Shown here in pieces: positions 8,143 through 15,419 of a stretch of 15,419 bases of DNA. Position numbers and translations under genes: made by a program. This DNA comes from Methanobacteriota archaeon (lineage in GTDB: Archaea; Thermoplasmatota; Thermoplasmata; RBG-16-68-12), in the NCBI GenBank assembly GCA_005878325.1, contig VBMR01000079.1:1-15419 (forward strand). Reading direction: 5' to 3'. The notes under the pieces are model-generated. The model ran no database searches. It had not been told where the DNA came from and worked only from the letters and a program-made list of their open reading frames with translations. Positions within the stretch are counted from its first letter, which is position 1. Each line of letters opens with the position of its first letter.

Positions 8143-8889
8143 ATGGCCTTCGGACTCCGCTGGTCGGGTTCCGGCGTCTTCCTCGCGACGGAGATCCGCG
8201 TGCAGCTTCACGAATGGCTGGCGATCGTCACCGGCACCCTGACGCCGGGGGCCCTCATCGTCTTCGTCGCAATTCTCGCGGCGGACCTGTTGCCGATCAC
8301 GTTGATCGGAGCCCTCGTCTATTCGATGTTCCTGATCGGACAGAGGGTGTTGAACGAGGCGGCCTACATCCGCATCGACCACAAGCTGAACGAACTGTAC
8401 CACGCGAGCCCTCTATCGCCGGAAGGCTACTTCGTCGGGATCGCGGGCGGGATGCTGATCGCCTATCTCCCGCCGAGCTTGGTCGTCCTCGGGATTCTGG
8501 AACTGATCCATCCGCTCGGCCCCATCGCAGTCCTTTCTCTCGCCGTGTGTCTCCTCGCGGTCTGGGCCGTCTCATCGACGATCGGCTATGTCGTCTCGAC
8601 TCTCTTCAAAGATATGAAGACGATCTGGCCTTACTCGGCCCTCCTCACGAATCTGTTCGGCATCTTGCCGCCCGTATTCTATCCCTTGGGCCGCGTGCCG
8701 ATCGAATGGCGGTCCCTCGTCCTCGTGGTACCGACGAGCGCTGCGGCGGCCATCGTGAACGCGGCCGCGGGCCTCGAGTCCATCGCACCGGGGGAGGCGG
8801 TCACCGCCGCAATCGCCCTTGCGGTGGAGGCCGCCGTCCTGTTTGGATTCGGAATCTTCTGGGCCCGACGGACGGCTCGGGAGCGCTGA
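8143..8889 (+). CDS. ABC-2 type transporter permease, first copy
   Basis: This is a 248-residue integral membrane protein with about six hydrophobic spans. After an N-terminal amphipathic region come ALIVFVAILAADLLPITLIG, two central spans, and the ABC-2 style segment FGILPPVFYPLGRVPIEW near residues 170-187 (from about 8650). A final span ends at RRTARER. The pattern, including the PPVFYPL loop before the fifth span, is typical of NodJ/DrrB-like permeases. The start is ATG 8143, with GGAG overlapping the ATPase stop. It likely forms a heterodimer with the next gene product, since the two are adjacent, similar in length and different in sequence. Confidence 0.88.
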   Translation: MAFGLRWSGSGVFLATEIRVQLHEWLAIVTGTLTPGALIVFVAILAADLLPITLIGALVYSMFLIGQRVLNEAAYIRIDHKLNELYHASPLSPEGYFVGIAGGMLIAYLPPSLVVLGILELIHPLGPIAVLSLAVCLLAVWAVSSTIGYVVSTLFKDMKTIWPYSALLTNLFGILPPVFYPLGRVPIEWRSLVLVVPTSAAAAIVNAAAGLESIAPGEAVTAAIALAVEAAVLFGFGIFWARRTARER

Positions 8890-8891
8890 GC

Positions 8892-9656
8892 ATGTCGACC
8901 GACGTCCAGCTCATGTCGCAGCCGCAACGGGGCCGAGTGCTCCCTGCGTGGGCCCTGATCGGATGGCGATGGGTCTGGCGCAGCCCTGCAGCGGCGATCG
9001 TGCCGATCCTCCAGCCGTTTTTCTTCCTGTACTTCCTTCACGTGATCGCCCCACCGGAATATTTCCCGTTGCAAATCGCCGGCGCGATGCTCTTCTCGAC
9101 GCAGAACATCGGCAGTTGGTGCCTCTCCGATTCCGCGGTGTTTCGCATCGAACTCCGGCTCCAAGACATCTTCGTCGCGTCGCCGCACAACAAGATCCAC
9201 TACCTGTTCGGCGTCGCGTTCTCGAACTTCATCCCCGCGATGCCCGCGATCGTCGTCCTGGGAATCCTCCTTGGAACGGTGGCCCAGGTATCCCTAGGCG
9301 CATGGCTCGTGCTCATTGGATGTATCCTGACGATCTGGCTGTTGTACTCGGCGATCGGAATCGCGGTGTCCAGCCGCTTACGGAGCCAGCGCGAGGTGTG
9401 GCCCGTAGGGAACCTCATCTTCACGCTGCTCGGGATCCTCTCTCCCTTGTACTATCCGCTGTCGATCCTGCCGCCCGGGTGGAGGGAAGTCGCTCGGGCG
9501 TTGCCCGCGACCTACGCGGCCTTGCTCGTTCAAGGGGCGATCGGGCTCGTCCCCGCGAGCTCCGAGAGCCTTGTGATCGACGCCGGCCTGTTGGTCCTCT
9601 CCGCTGCGGTTGGCCTCGTCCTGGCCGGGTGGTTGTACGAGTGGCGGGAGACCTGA
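8892..9656 (+). CDS. ABC-2 type transporter permease, second copy
   Basis: This is a 254-residue membrane protein beginning at ATG 8892, two bases after the first permease's stop. Six spans are predicted from hydrophobicity, starting with AAIVPILQPFFFLYFLHVIA. It contains LGILSPLYYPLSILPPGW at the position equivalent to the FGILPPVFYPL segment of the partner, so the two genes look like an old tandem duplication. The frame is open far upstream, but that region overlaps the first permease out of frame and is not coding. Function is the membrane half of the exporter with the upstream ATPase. It ends 30 bases from the convergent leuB gene. Confidence 0.88.
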   Translation: MSTDVQLMSQPQRGRVLPAWALIGWRWVWRSPAAAIVPILQPFFFLYFLHVIAPPEYFPLQIAGAMLFSTQNIGSWCLSDSAVFRIELRLQDIFVASPHNKIHYLFGVAFSNFIPAMPAIVVLGILLGTVAQVSLGAWLVLIGCILTIWLLYSAIGIAVSSRLRSQREVWPVGNLIFTLLGILSPLYYPLSILPPGWREVARALPATYAALLVQGAIGLVPASSESLVIDAGLLVLSAAVGLVLAGWLYEWRET

Positions 9657-9686
9657 GATAGACTCCATCGCGAGCGGTCGACCTTC

Positions 9687-10814
9687 TTACCCTTCCTTGG
9701 ACCGTTTGGAAACGGCGGTCGCGATCGCCGTGCCGACCTCGCTGCATCTGGCGGTCCCGCCGAGGTCATAGGTGACCAATTTTCCCGCCTTGAGAACCGT
9801 CTCAACCGATTTCTCGACCGCGGCGGCCGCCTCGCGCAAGCTTCGGTCCCCTTTCCGTCGACCGAGCCATTCGAGCATCATGTGGACCGCGAGAATCATC
9901 GCGATCGGGTTCACTTCATCCTTTCCCGCATGCTTCGGGGCGCTCCCATGAATTGGCTCGAACATCGCGTGCCCGTCGCCGATGTTTCCACCGGCCGCCA
10001 TGCCCATTCCCCCCTGAAGGACCGCCGCGAGGTCCGTGGCGATATCCCCGAAGACGTTCGACGTGACCGCGACGTCGTAGGTTTCCGGCGAACGGATAAG
10101 CCATTGCAGGAACGCGTCGATGTACGCGTAGTCGCGTCCGATGTCGGGATAGCGCGCAGCAACCTCGTCGTAGATTGCGCGGAACAACTTGCATCCAGCA
10201 GTCACGTTCGACTTGTCGACGCAGGTCACCTTGCGTTTGCCATCCGCCGGGGCTCCCTTCCGCTCCTTCGCGAGGTCGAATGCGAATTGGATGACTCGCT
10301 GCGCCCCTTTGCGCGTGATCACGCGGCTGTCCACCGCGAGTTCCTTGACCCCGCCGCGATCGAGAAATCCGCGGGCCGGCGTGTACAATCCCTCCGTGTT
10401 CTCACGGATGATGACGAAGTCGACTTTGCCGGGCTCCCAGACCTGCTTGAAGCCCGCATGGATCTTGTGCCGCACATTCGGGTAGAGCTTCGTCGGTCGG
10501 ACGTTCGCGTAGAGGTCCAGTCCGAAGCGGAGGCCGAACACCACGCCGATGCCCGCGATCTCACCGTTCGGCAAAACCGCCTCGGGAAGCCCCACGGCTC
10601 CGAGGAGAATCGCGTCCGCGGACTTGCACGACTCGAACGTCCCATCCGGCCACTCCTCGCCCGTGTCGAGATAATGTTGGCCGCCGCATGGATAGGGGAT
10701 CAAGTCGAACGAAAGGCCGTATGCGGTTTCGATCGACTTCAAGACCTTCACGCCTTCCCGCATCACCTCGGGTCCCGCGCCGTCTCCCGCAAGGAGGACA
10801 ATCTTGTAGGCCAT
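9687..10814 (-). CDS. leuB: Isopropylmalate/homoisocitrate/isocitrate dehydrogenase family (LeuB-like)
   Basis: The 375-residue product belongs to the beta-decarboxylating dehydrogenase family. It has LAGDGAGPEV at 8-17, the substrate loop RENTEGLY at 137-144, the catalytic lysine in CVDKSNVT (Lys201), the metal-binding segment NVFGDIATD at 253-261, and FEPIHGSAP at 285-293. Bacterial LeuB usually has RELTGGIY in the loop. RENTEGLY is more like homoisocitrate or archaeal isopropylmalate dehydrogenases, so substrate is not settled. It is somewhat longer than the usual ~330-360 residues. ATG 10814 matches the family N-terminus and has a TATA-like box 30 bases upstream. Neighbouring leuC/leuD-type genes on the same strand make the leucine, or parallel homocitrate, pathway the likely role. 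Confidence 0.88.
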   Translation of the reverse strand: MAYKIVLLAGDGAGPEVMREGVKVLKSIETAYGLSFDLIPYPCGGQHYLDTGEEWPDGTFESCKSADAILLGAVGLPEAVLPNGEIAGIGVVFGLRFGLDLYANVRPTKLYPNVRHKIHAGFKQVWEPGKVDFVIIRENTEGLYTPARGFLDRGGVKELAVDSRVITRKGAQRVIQFAFDLAKERKGAPADGKRKVTCVDKSNVTAGCKLFRAIYDEVAARYPDIGRDYAYIDAFLQWLIRSPETYDVAVTSNVFGDIATDLAAVLQGGMGMAAGGNIGDGHAMFEPIHGSAPKHAGKDEVNPIAMILAVHMMLEWLGRRKGDRSLREAAAAVEKSVETVLKAGKLVTYDLGGTARCSEVGTAIATAVSKRSKEG

Positions 10815-10841
10815 TCTCGTCGGCGATGAGAGGTGCGCGCC

Positions 10842-10849
10842 ATTAAGGT
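10842..10849 (-). promoter_or_regulatory. TATA-like box for leuB
   Basis: Minus strand reads ACCTTAAT about 30 bases before ATG 10814, implying a leader of only a few bases and transcription independent of leuCD. The surrounding gap 10815-10991 shows no further gene. Confidence 0.4.
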
Positions 10850-10991
10850 TTGCCGGCGATGACCTCAGTACCGAAGCCGAGGCGGGACCCACACCGCCCG
10901 ACGGATACGACGCGTCACCGCCTCAGGGCAGTCCGCCGGAACCGGGCGACGGCCTTTGCGCCATCGCGGTGGTGGTTTCCCGTTGGCACGA
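10850..10991. other. Non-coding part of the leuD-leuB gap
   Basis: The gap between leuD and leuB spans 10815-11135. Apart from the possible small ORF (10992-11132) and the leuB TATA-like box, no convincing gene, tRNA, repeat or hairpin terminator was seen on either strand. Confidence 0.4.
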
Positions 10992-11132
10992 TTAAGGAGC
11001 ATCAACGCGAAGAGGCGAGCGCCGCGAAAGGAACCAACCTTCGCGAAGCGGCAGTGCGCTATCCGAAACGAGCGCGATCGCCCAAATCACGACGCCGACA
11101 ACAATGAGCGGCCCCCACTTCCCAATGGACAC
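10992..11132 (-). CDS. Possible small single-span membrane protein (46 residues)
   Basis: Right after the leuD stop, GTG 11132 opens a 46-codon frame ending in TAA. It encodes a start VSIGKWG, a hydrophobic stretch PLIVVGVVIWAIALV, and a basic C-terminus with REGWFLSRR. A GAGGTGA directly before it, formed by the end of leuD and its stop codon, is an excellent ribosome binding site with GAGG six bases from the GTG. The frame is the same as leuD, so read-through of the leuD stop would also produce it. Third-position GC is lower than in neighbouring genes, especially in the second half, which argues for caution. No known family was recognised. It may be real, or a chance frame in the gap between leuD and leuB. 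Confidence 0.35.
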   Translation of the reverse strand: MSIGKWGPLIVVGVVIWAIALVSDSALPLREGWFLSRRSPLRVDAP

Positions 11133-11135
11133 CGT

Positions 11136-11645
11136 TCACCTCGCCGCTCGGGTCCCAAGTTCCTTTTTCAGTTTGGGTACGAGACCGCCCGCTTCCAGAA
11201 TCTCGAGCACATTCGGCGGGAGAGCGCTGCACGGCATCATGTCACCGGAGGGCAGACGAACCTGGCCGCGGGCCATGTCGAGTTCGATCGTCTCTCCGGA
11301 TTTCACGCGATCGCGGAGTCCTTCGCACTCGATCACCGGGAAGCCGAGGTTGATGGCGTTGCGGAAGAAGATGCGCGCGAATGAGTTCGCGAGGATCGCC
11401 GAGATCCCGAGCGTCTTGAGGGCGATCGGCGCCTGCTCGCGGCTGGAACCGCAACCGAAGTTCGCTCCCGCCACGATCAAGTCGCCTGACTGGACCTCCT
11501 TCGCCCAGGTGGGATCGATGGCCTCGAACGCATGGTCCGCAAAGACCTTCGGATCGGTCGTCCCCAGGTATTTGCCCGATATGATGTGATCCGTCGATAC
11601 GTCGTCGCCGAAGGTCCAGACGCGACCTTGGAATCGGGTCTGCAC
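11136..11645 (-). CDS. leuD: 3-isopropylmalate (or homoaconitate) dehydratase small subunit
   Basis: The 169-residue product is the swivelling small subunit of the aconitase family. GDDVSTDHIISGKYLGTT (13-30) contains the specificity loop, and NFGCGSSREQAP (62-73) is the family signature. With the large subunit it isomerises 2- to 3-isopropylmalate, or homocitrate to homoisocitrate. The loop reads YLGTT; known isomerases differ here (YLRT is associated with homoaconitases, YLV-type with isopropylmalate isomerases), so this sequence does not decide. The start is GTG 11645, preceded by GGAAGGTG, which overlaps the end of leuC. The same frame stays open far upstream through leuC out of register and is ignored. 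It is translated with leuC as one operon. Confidence 0.93.
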   Translation of the reverse strand: MQTRFQGRVWTFGDDVSTDHIISGKYLGTTDPKVFADHAFEAIDPTWAKEVQSGDLIVAGANFGCGSSREQAPIALKTLGISAILANSFARIFFRNAINLGFPVIECEGLRDRVKSGETIELDMARGQVRLPSGDMMPCSALPPNVLEILEAGGLVPKLKKELGTRAAR

Positions 11646-11647
11646 CG

Positions 11648-12904
11648 CTACACCTTCCGCGGATCCGTGATTTCTCCGTGCATCGCGGACGCCGTCACGG
11701 TCCAGGGGCTCGCGAGGTACACCTGGGCCTGCGGGGACCCCATGCGCCCCGAGTAATTGCGGTTCGTTGACGAGATGCACACCTCGTCCCCTGCGAGCGT
11801 GCCGAGGTGCCCGCCAAAGCAAGGGCCGCACGTGGATGAGGTGAAGGTCGCCCCCGCATCCAAGAACACCTCGATGAGTCCCTCCTTCAGGGCCTGACGA
11901 TAGATGATCTGAGAAGCCGGCGTGATCTGAAATCGCACGCCGGGCGCGACCTTTTCCCCCTTCAGCAACTGCGCCGCAATCCGGAGGTCCTCGATTCGAG
12001 CGTTCGTGCACGAGCCGAGGAACGCGACGTCGATCTTCGTCCCCTCGACGTCCTCGACCGGTTTCAGGTTCGCGGGATTCGACGGGCAGGCGACCTGAGG
12101 CCCCATGCCATCGACGTTGAAAGTGTACGTCTTGGAGAACGCGGCGTCGCCATCCGACTGGATGGGTCGGAACGGCACGCCCGCGTGGGCGAGATAGTCC
12201 TTCGTAACTCCATCCGCCTCGATCAGTCCGACCTTCGCTCCCATCTCCGTCGTCATGTTGCACAGGACGAAGCGCTCGTTCATGGGGAAGGACTTCACCG
12301 TCGAACCGGTGAATTCGACTGCGGCGTAGCGGGCGCCATCGTCGCCGGTCGTGCCAATCACCTTCAGGATCACGTCCTTCGCGCCGGTGCGATCGGCCAG
12401 GTTCCCGTGGATGTCGACCCGTATTGTCTCAGGCACCCGCAGCCAGAGGCGGCCCGTCGCCATCACGGCCGCCGTATCCGTGGCCCCGATGCCGGCCGCG
12501 AACGCCCCGACCGCGCCCACCATGTTCGTGTGGCTGTCGCTCCCGATCACGAGGTCCCCCGGCTGCGCATACCCGCGCTCAGCAATCAGCTGGTGCACGA
12601 TGCCATGGTCCCCGACATCGTGGAATCGTCGGATTCCTTGTTTGCGGCAGAAGTCGCGAATCGTCTGGTGCATCTTCGCGATCTCGGGCGTCGGCGGCGG
12701 GACCCAGTGATCCAGCGTCACGACAATCTTGTCCGGGTCCCAGACTTTCATCGTGCCGATCTCGTTGAAGGGCAGGAGTGCCATCGCGAGCATCTCGTGC
12801 ATGTACAACAGATCGACGTCGACATCGACGATCTGTCCAGGCCGTACATCGGTGCTGTGACTCGCGCGGGAGAGGATTTTCTCGGAAATCGTTTGGCCCG
12901 GCAT
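11648..12904 (-). CDS. leuC: 3-isopropylmalate (or homoaconitate) dehydratase large subunit
   Basis: The 418-residue product shows the aconitase-type [4Fe-4S] ligands in GSCTNAR (Cys299) and TCGPC (Cys359, Cys362), and GSDSHTN at 121-127. It opens GQTISEKILSRAS, a typical start for the archaeal split dehydratase. It forms the active site with the leuD product, whose start lies three bases beyond this gene's stop. The pathway is leucine synthesis, or the homologous homocitrate route. ATG 12904 fits the family; a longer frame to 12973 would run back through the TATA box (12936-12943) and adds an unrelated 23 residues. No key residue is missing. Confidence 0.93.
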   Translation of the reverse strand: MPGQTISEKILSRASHSTDVRPGQIVDVDVDLLYMHEMLAMALLPFNEIGTMKVWDPDKIVVTLDHWVPPPTPEIAKMHQTIRDFCRKQGIRRFHDVGDHGIVHQLIAERGYAQPGDLVIGSDSHTNMVGAVGAFAAGIGATDTAAVMATGRLWLRVPETIRVDIHGNLADRTGAKDVILKVIGTTGDDGARYAAVEFTGSTVKSFPMNERFVLCNMTTEMGAKVGLIEADGVTKDYLAHAGVPFRPIQSDGDAAFSKTYTFNVDGMGPQVACPSNPANLKPVEDVEGTKIDVAFLGSCTNARIEDLRIAAQLLKGEKVAPGVRFQITPASQIIYRQALKEGLIEVFLDAGATFTSSTCGPCFGGHLGTLAGDEVCISSTNRNYSGRMGSPQAQVYLASPWTVTASAMHGEITDPRKV

Positions 12905-12935
12905 CGGACCGCGGGATGTCAAGGGGCAGCGGCCC

Positions 12936-12943
12936 GTATAAAC
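12936..12943 (-). promoter_or_regulatory. TATA box of the leuCD operon
   Basis: Minus strand reads GTTTATAC, about 35 bases before ATG 12904, the best TATA match on this strand. The transcript would start roughly ten bases before the ATG. It supports 12904 over the longer start. Confidence 0.55.
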
Positions 12944-12986
12944 ATGGCCATCGAGGGCCGGTCGTGACGCCATCCTCTAGGGCGCA

Positions 12987-13532
12987 TCACGGGAGCTCCG
13001 CGTACTCGGTCGCGACCGCTGTCGCGAGGCGTCCGAACGCGGCTTCGACGTTCGCTCCGGTCTTCGCCGAAGTGCGGAGAAAGGGCGCACCGTACGTCGC
13101 CGCAAATCGCGCAACCTCTTCGTCGGAGTAGACGGCCCCACCCAAATCGGACTTGTTCATCGCGAGGACGAGGGGGATGTTCCCCGCGATGCTCCGCACG
13201 GTCTCGATCCACGGGCCCAGGGCCTCGAGCGTCGGCCGACGCGTCACGTCCGCAACCGCGAGGATGCCCCGCGCCCCTATGAAGTAGGCATCCTTCAACA
13301 AATCGCGGAAGCCCTCCTGCCCCATGAAGTCCCAGATCGACAGGTTCACTTGCATCTCACCTTTCCCCGGGAAGTCCAAGCTCAGCTCCTTCTTCGACGT
13401 CCTGACGCCGAGCGTTGTGATGTATCGATCGTCGAACTCATTCAGCACGCACCGCCGGACGAGGGAGGTCTTCCCGACCCTTTGCTCTCCGACGAGGCAG
13501 ATTTTTGTCTTGAGCTTCTTCGTCCAGGTCAT
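12987..13532 (-). CDS. Rab/Ras-like small GTPase
   Basis: The 181-residue product has all five G motifs: G1 GEQRVGKTS, switch I threonine in YITTLGVRTSKKEL, G3 WDFMGQE, G4 NKSD, G5 TSAKTG. The layout (YxTTLGV, an IWDxxGQExFR stretch, then GARGILAVADVT and a closing NVEAAFGRLA helix) follows eukaryotic Rab and Ras proteins closely rather than bacterial Era/Obg types. It has no C-terminal cysteine, so no prenyl anchor, and no added domain. Archaeal relatives occur in Thermoplasmatota, Asgard lineages and others, with unknown roles. ATG 13532 has a TATA-like box about 33 bases upstream. The gene stands alone between leuC and the divergent EamA gene; no regulator (GAP, GEF or roadblock protein) is visible nearby. 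Confidence 0.92.
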   Translation of the reverse strand: MTWTKKLKTKICLVGEQRVGKTSLVRRCVLNEFDDRYITTLGVRTSKKELSLDFPGKGEMQVNLSIWDFMGQEGFRDLLKDAYFIGARGILAVADVTRRPTLEALGPWIETVRSIAGNIPLVLAMNKSDLGGAVYSDEEVARFAATYGAPFLRTSAKTGANVEAAFGRLATAVATEYAELP

Positions 13533-13560
13533 CGCGGGCCGAGCGGACCCATCCTCGGAT

Positions 13561-13569
13561 TACTTAATG
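13561..13569 (-). promoter_or_regulatory. TATA-like box for the small GTPase gene
   Basis: Minus strand reads CCATTAAGT about 33 bases before ATG 13532, in the GTPase/EamA divergent gap. It implies a very short leader. Confidence 0.4.
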
Positions 13570-13628
13570 GTTCGGGGTCCGTTCTCGTCACCGAATCCGA
13601 CCGACCCGCCACCCAACGGCCGCAGAGA

Positions 13629-13634
13629 TTTATG
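13629..13634 (+). promoter_or_regulatory. TATA-like box inside the annotated start of the EamA gene
   Basis: TTTATG overlaps ATG 13632 and lies about 25 bases before the in-frame GTG 13656. If it is the promoter, the transcript is leaderless and translation starts at GTG 13656, removing eight residues. Confidence 0.35.
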
Positions 13635-14612
13635 ACCGGAGGGGCTAGCGGGGCCGTGGCGACACGATTCGTTCGAGGCGCAGCCTTCGGCATGCTGTGC
13701 GTAATCTGGGGCTCGACCTGGCTCGCGATCCGGATCGGACTGCTCGGAGCGCCGCCGTTCCTCGCCGCCACTCTCCGCTTCGTCGTCGCGTCCCTCACCC
13801 TGGGGGTCCTCGCAATCGCCTTCCGCTCCCGGTGGCCTACGAACCGAACGGAGTGGGCACTCGTCCTCTTCGTCGGTATCGTCCTGTTTACGTTGGACTA
13901 TGGACTCATCTATTGGGGAGAGAACAACGGGGTGGAAAGCGGCCTATCGGCAATCCTCTTCGCGACCCTGCCCCTCCAGACCGCTCTCGCGGCCAAGGCC
14001 CTTCTCCCGGGGGAACGGCTCACCGCGCAGAAGCTCGCCGGCATTGCCATCGGCTTCGGCGGAATCTTGTTGATCTTCCGAAGCCAGATCGGCACCGCGG
14101 GGACCGTGAAAACCGTCCCGATGCTCGCGCTCGTCTTGGCGGCCTCCTGTGCCGCGGTCGCGACGGTCGCCCTCAAACGATGGGGGCATGCGACGGACCC
14201 GATCACATTCAACGCGGGCTCCATGGCCGTGGGAACCGTCTGCCTGGCGGCGCTCTCGCTCGGCGCACGAGAACCGTGGCGGGCGCCCTCATGGCCGGAA
14301 GGGATCGGCGCCATCCTGTACCTGGCCCTGGCCGGATCCGTCGTCACGTTCATCACGTGGAACTGGCTCCTGAAGGGGGTCGAGGCGACCTCCCTCTCCT
14401 TCATCGCCCTTGTCACTCCCATCACGGCCGTCCTGTTGGGCGCCTCCCTCGGGAATGAGACATTCGATGCGATCGATCTCCTCGGAGCGACGATCGTGCT
14501 CGGGGGAATCTACGTGTCCGTCTCCCGCCGGCTTGCCATCGTGGGACGCGCCGTCCTGGGCCGGACCACGGCCGCGCCCGACCCGATCGACCCGCCCGAC
14601 GGCGAACGGTAG
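13632..14612 (+). CDS. EamA/DMT family transporter
   Basis: The 326-residue membrane protein has ten hydrophobic spans in two homologous EamA halves. The first half opens GAAFGMLCVIWGSTWLAIRI, the family's hallmark, and contains ENNGVESGLSAILFATLPL. The second half contains FITWNWLLKGVEATSLSFI and ends with LLGATIVLGGIYVSVSRR. Members export amino acids, metabolites or drugs across the cytoplasmic membrane; substrate cannot be assigned. Proximity to leucine-family genes suggests, without proving, an amino-acid link. ATG 13632 is given as start; GTG 13656 is a serious alternative because a TTTATG box sits about 25 bases upstream of it and no ribosome site precedes 13632. The gene ends seven bases from the convergent synthase gene. 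Confidence 0.92.
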   Translation: MTGGASGAVATRFVRGAAFGMLCVIWGSTWLAIRIGLLGAPPFLAATLRFVVASLTLGVLAIAFRSRWPTNRTEWALVLFVGIVLFTLDYGLIYWGENNGVESGLSAILFATLPLQTALAAKALLPGERLTAQKLAGIAIGFGGILLIFRSQIGTAGTVKTVPMLALVLAASCAAVATVALKRWGHATDPITFNAGSMAVGTVCLAALSLGAREPWRAPSWPEGIGAILYLALAGSVVTFITWNWLLKGVEATSLSFIALVTPITAVLLGASLGNETFDAIDLLGATIVLGGIYVSVSRRLAIVGRAVLGRTTAAPDPIDPPDGER

Positions 14613-14619
14613 ATGTTCC

Positions 14620-15419
14620 TTAGGAGTGCCGCCCTTTCGGGACAATCCCGGCCTTGGCGGCAAGGGCCCAAAACTCCTCGTCCGTGACCCCGCGGGACCG
14701 CTCGACGCGTTCCCGAAACGACGCGACAAAGGCTTGTTGGTCTTGCTTCGAGCGACCCTCCGCGAAATCCTTGATCAGGGCGACGAGCCGGAGAACCTGG
14801 TCCGGCGTGGCCTCCGTCCCCTGGGATCGCAGTTTCTCCGCGACCGCCTGAGAGCCCGTGTGCTTCCCGAAGACGAACGTGCGGTTTCTCCCGATGCGCT
14901 CCGGCTGAATCGGTTCGTAGGTCGCCGTGTGCTTGATCACGCCATGCGCGTGGATCCCGGATTCGTGGGCGAAGGCGTTGGGTCCGACCAACGGTTTGGA
15001 CACACCGACCGGAATCCCGCTCAGCCGTTCGACGAGCTGAGACAGATCGTACAACCGGGACACCTCGATCCCGGTATCGTAGGCATAGAGGGCCTCGAGT
15101 GCGAGGACGAGTTCCTCGAAGCTCGCGTTCCCCGCACGTTCCCCCAGGCCGTTCACGCAGGTGTGAGGCACCCGGACGCCTTCCTCGATGGCCGCGAGGC
15201 TGTTCGCCACGGCGAGGCCGAAATCGTTGTGGCCGTGAAACGAGAGTTCCGTGGGAGCCAGGCGTCCTTTGAGGGCTCCGAAGAACCATCGGATGCCGGG
15301 CGGCGTCATCACGCCCACCGTGTCGCACACCACGGCTCGGTGCGCGCCCGCTTCCGTGCAGGCATTGTAGAGGTCGACCACGAAGTCGAGGTCCGCGCGG
15401 AACGTGTCTTCCGTGACGA
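14620..15419 (-). CDS. leuA: 2-isopropylmalate/homocitrate synthase family, C-terminal part (runs off right edge)
   Basis: The frame enters from the right edge and ends in TAA at 14620, giving about 266 residues. DRE-TIM metallolyase features are plain: VVCDTVGVMTPPG, the metal-binding SFHGHNDFGLA, then NGLGERAGNAS and the subdomain motif ESGIHAHGVIKHTATYEP, followed by GKHTGSQAV. The family condenses acetyl-CoA with a 2-oxoacid: 2-oxoisovalerate for leucine, or 2-oxoglutarate for homocitrate. After GKHTGSQAV only about 85 residues remain, so the leucine-binding regulatory domain of typical LeuA is absent. This is commoner in homocitrate, citramalate and other unregulated synthases. The upstream catalytic DRE motif is outside the window. 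It lies tail-to-tail with the EamA gene and on the same strand as leuCD and leuB. The symbol leuA is provisional. Confidence 0.88.
   Translation of the reverse strand, partial: VTEDTFRADLDFVVDLYNACTEAGAHRAVVCDTVGVMTPPGIRWFFGALKGRLAPTELSFHGHNDFGLAVANSLAAIEEGVRVPHTCVNGLGERAGNASFEELVLALEALYAYDTGIEVSRLYDLSQLVERLSGIPVGVSKPLVGPNAFAHESGIHAHGVIKHTATYEPIQPERIGRNRTFVFGKHTGSQAVAEKLRSQGTEATPDQVLRLVALIKDFAEGRSKQDQQAFVASFRERVERSRGVTDEEFWALAAKAGIVPKGRHS

Noticed and set aside
8214..8891. Upstream extension of the second permease frame across the first permease
   Set aside because: The extension is Arg/Pro/Gly-rich and out of frame with the hydrophobic first permease. A good ATG (8892) starts the membrane protein.
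10815..11135. Possible tRNA or structured RNA between leuB and leuD
   Set aside because: No T-arm-like GGTTCRA, anticodon arm or cloverleaf pairing could be found on either strand.
11646..12263. Upstream extension of the leuD frame across leuC
   Set aside because: It overlaps leuC out of frame and has no family sequence. GTG 11645 with GGAAGGTG gives an exact LeuD N-terminus.

Overview
The window looks like a high-GC archaeal chromosome fragment, most likely from an uncultivated lineage of Thermoplasmatota (tentative). Three observations support this. AT-rich TATA-like boxes sit about 25-40 bases upstream of many starts, several in leaderless geometry. A Rab/Ras-like small GTPase is encoded. 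The metabolic gene content (electron-bifurcating ETF, lipoyl synthase next to a 2-oxoacid dehydrogenase E1 alpha, split archaeal-type isopropylmalate/homoaconitate dehydratase) fits a heterotroph of that kind. No rRNA, tRNA, CRISPR array or mobile element was recognised.

Bases 1-3300 hold a FixABCX-type electron-transfer module. On the minus strand the order is V4R-domain protein, fixC, fixA, fixB (cut by the window edge), tightly packed with GTGA stop/start overlaps. A divergent plus-strand fixX-like ferredoxin gene begins normally but loses its second half at about 3265, where a signal-peptide membrane protein gene (3301-3912) takes over.

Bases 3913-6549 hold a plus-strand group: lipoyl synthase, pyruvate/2-oxoacid dehydrogenase E1 alpha and a GNAT acetyltransferase. 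The E1 alpha frame has no ordinary start codon for its conserved N-terminus, which points to a one-base frame problem just after the lipA stop. No E1 beta, E2 or E3 gene follows. Bases 6550-9656 hold a VOC-fold protein with a very basic N-terminal tail, then an ABC-2 type exporter operon (ATPase and two permeases) behind a clear leaderless promoter.

Bases 9657-15419 are dominated by minus-strand amino-acid biosynthesis genes of the LeuA/LeuC/LeuD/LeuB families, which could serve leucine or the related homocitrate (alpha-aminoadipate) route. They are interrupted by a Rab-like GTPase gene and a divergent EamA/DMT transporter gene. The synthase gene runs off the right edge and lacks the leucine-sensing C-terminal domain. 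The 321-base gap between leuD and leuB contains a possible 46-codon single-span membrane protein with a good ribosome binding site, plus the leuB promoter. Most of the window is ordinary metabolism. The broken fixX, the E1 alpha start and the small ORF deserve the closest second look.
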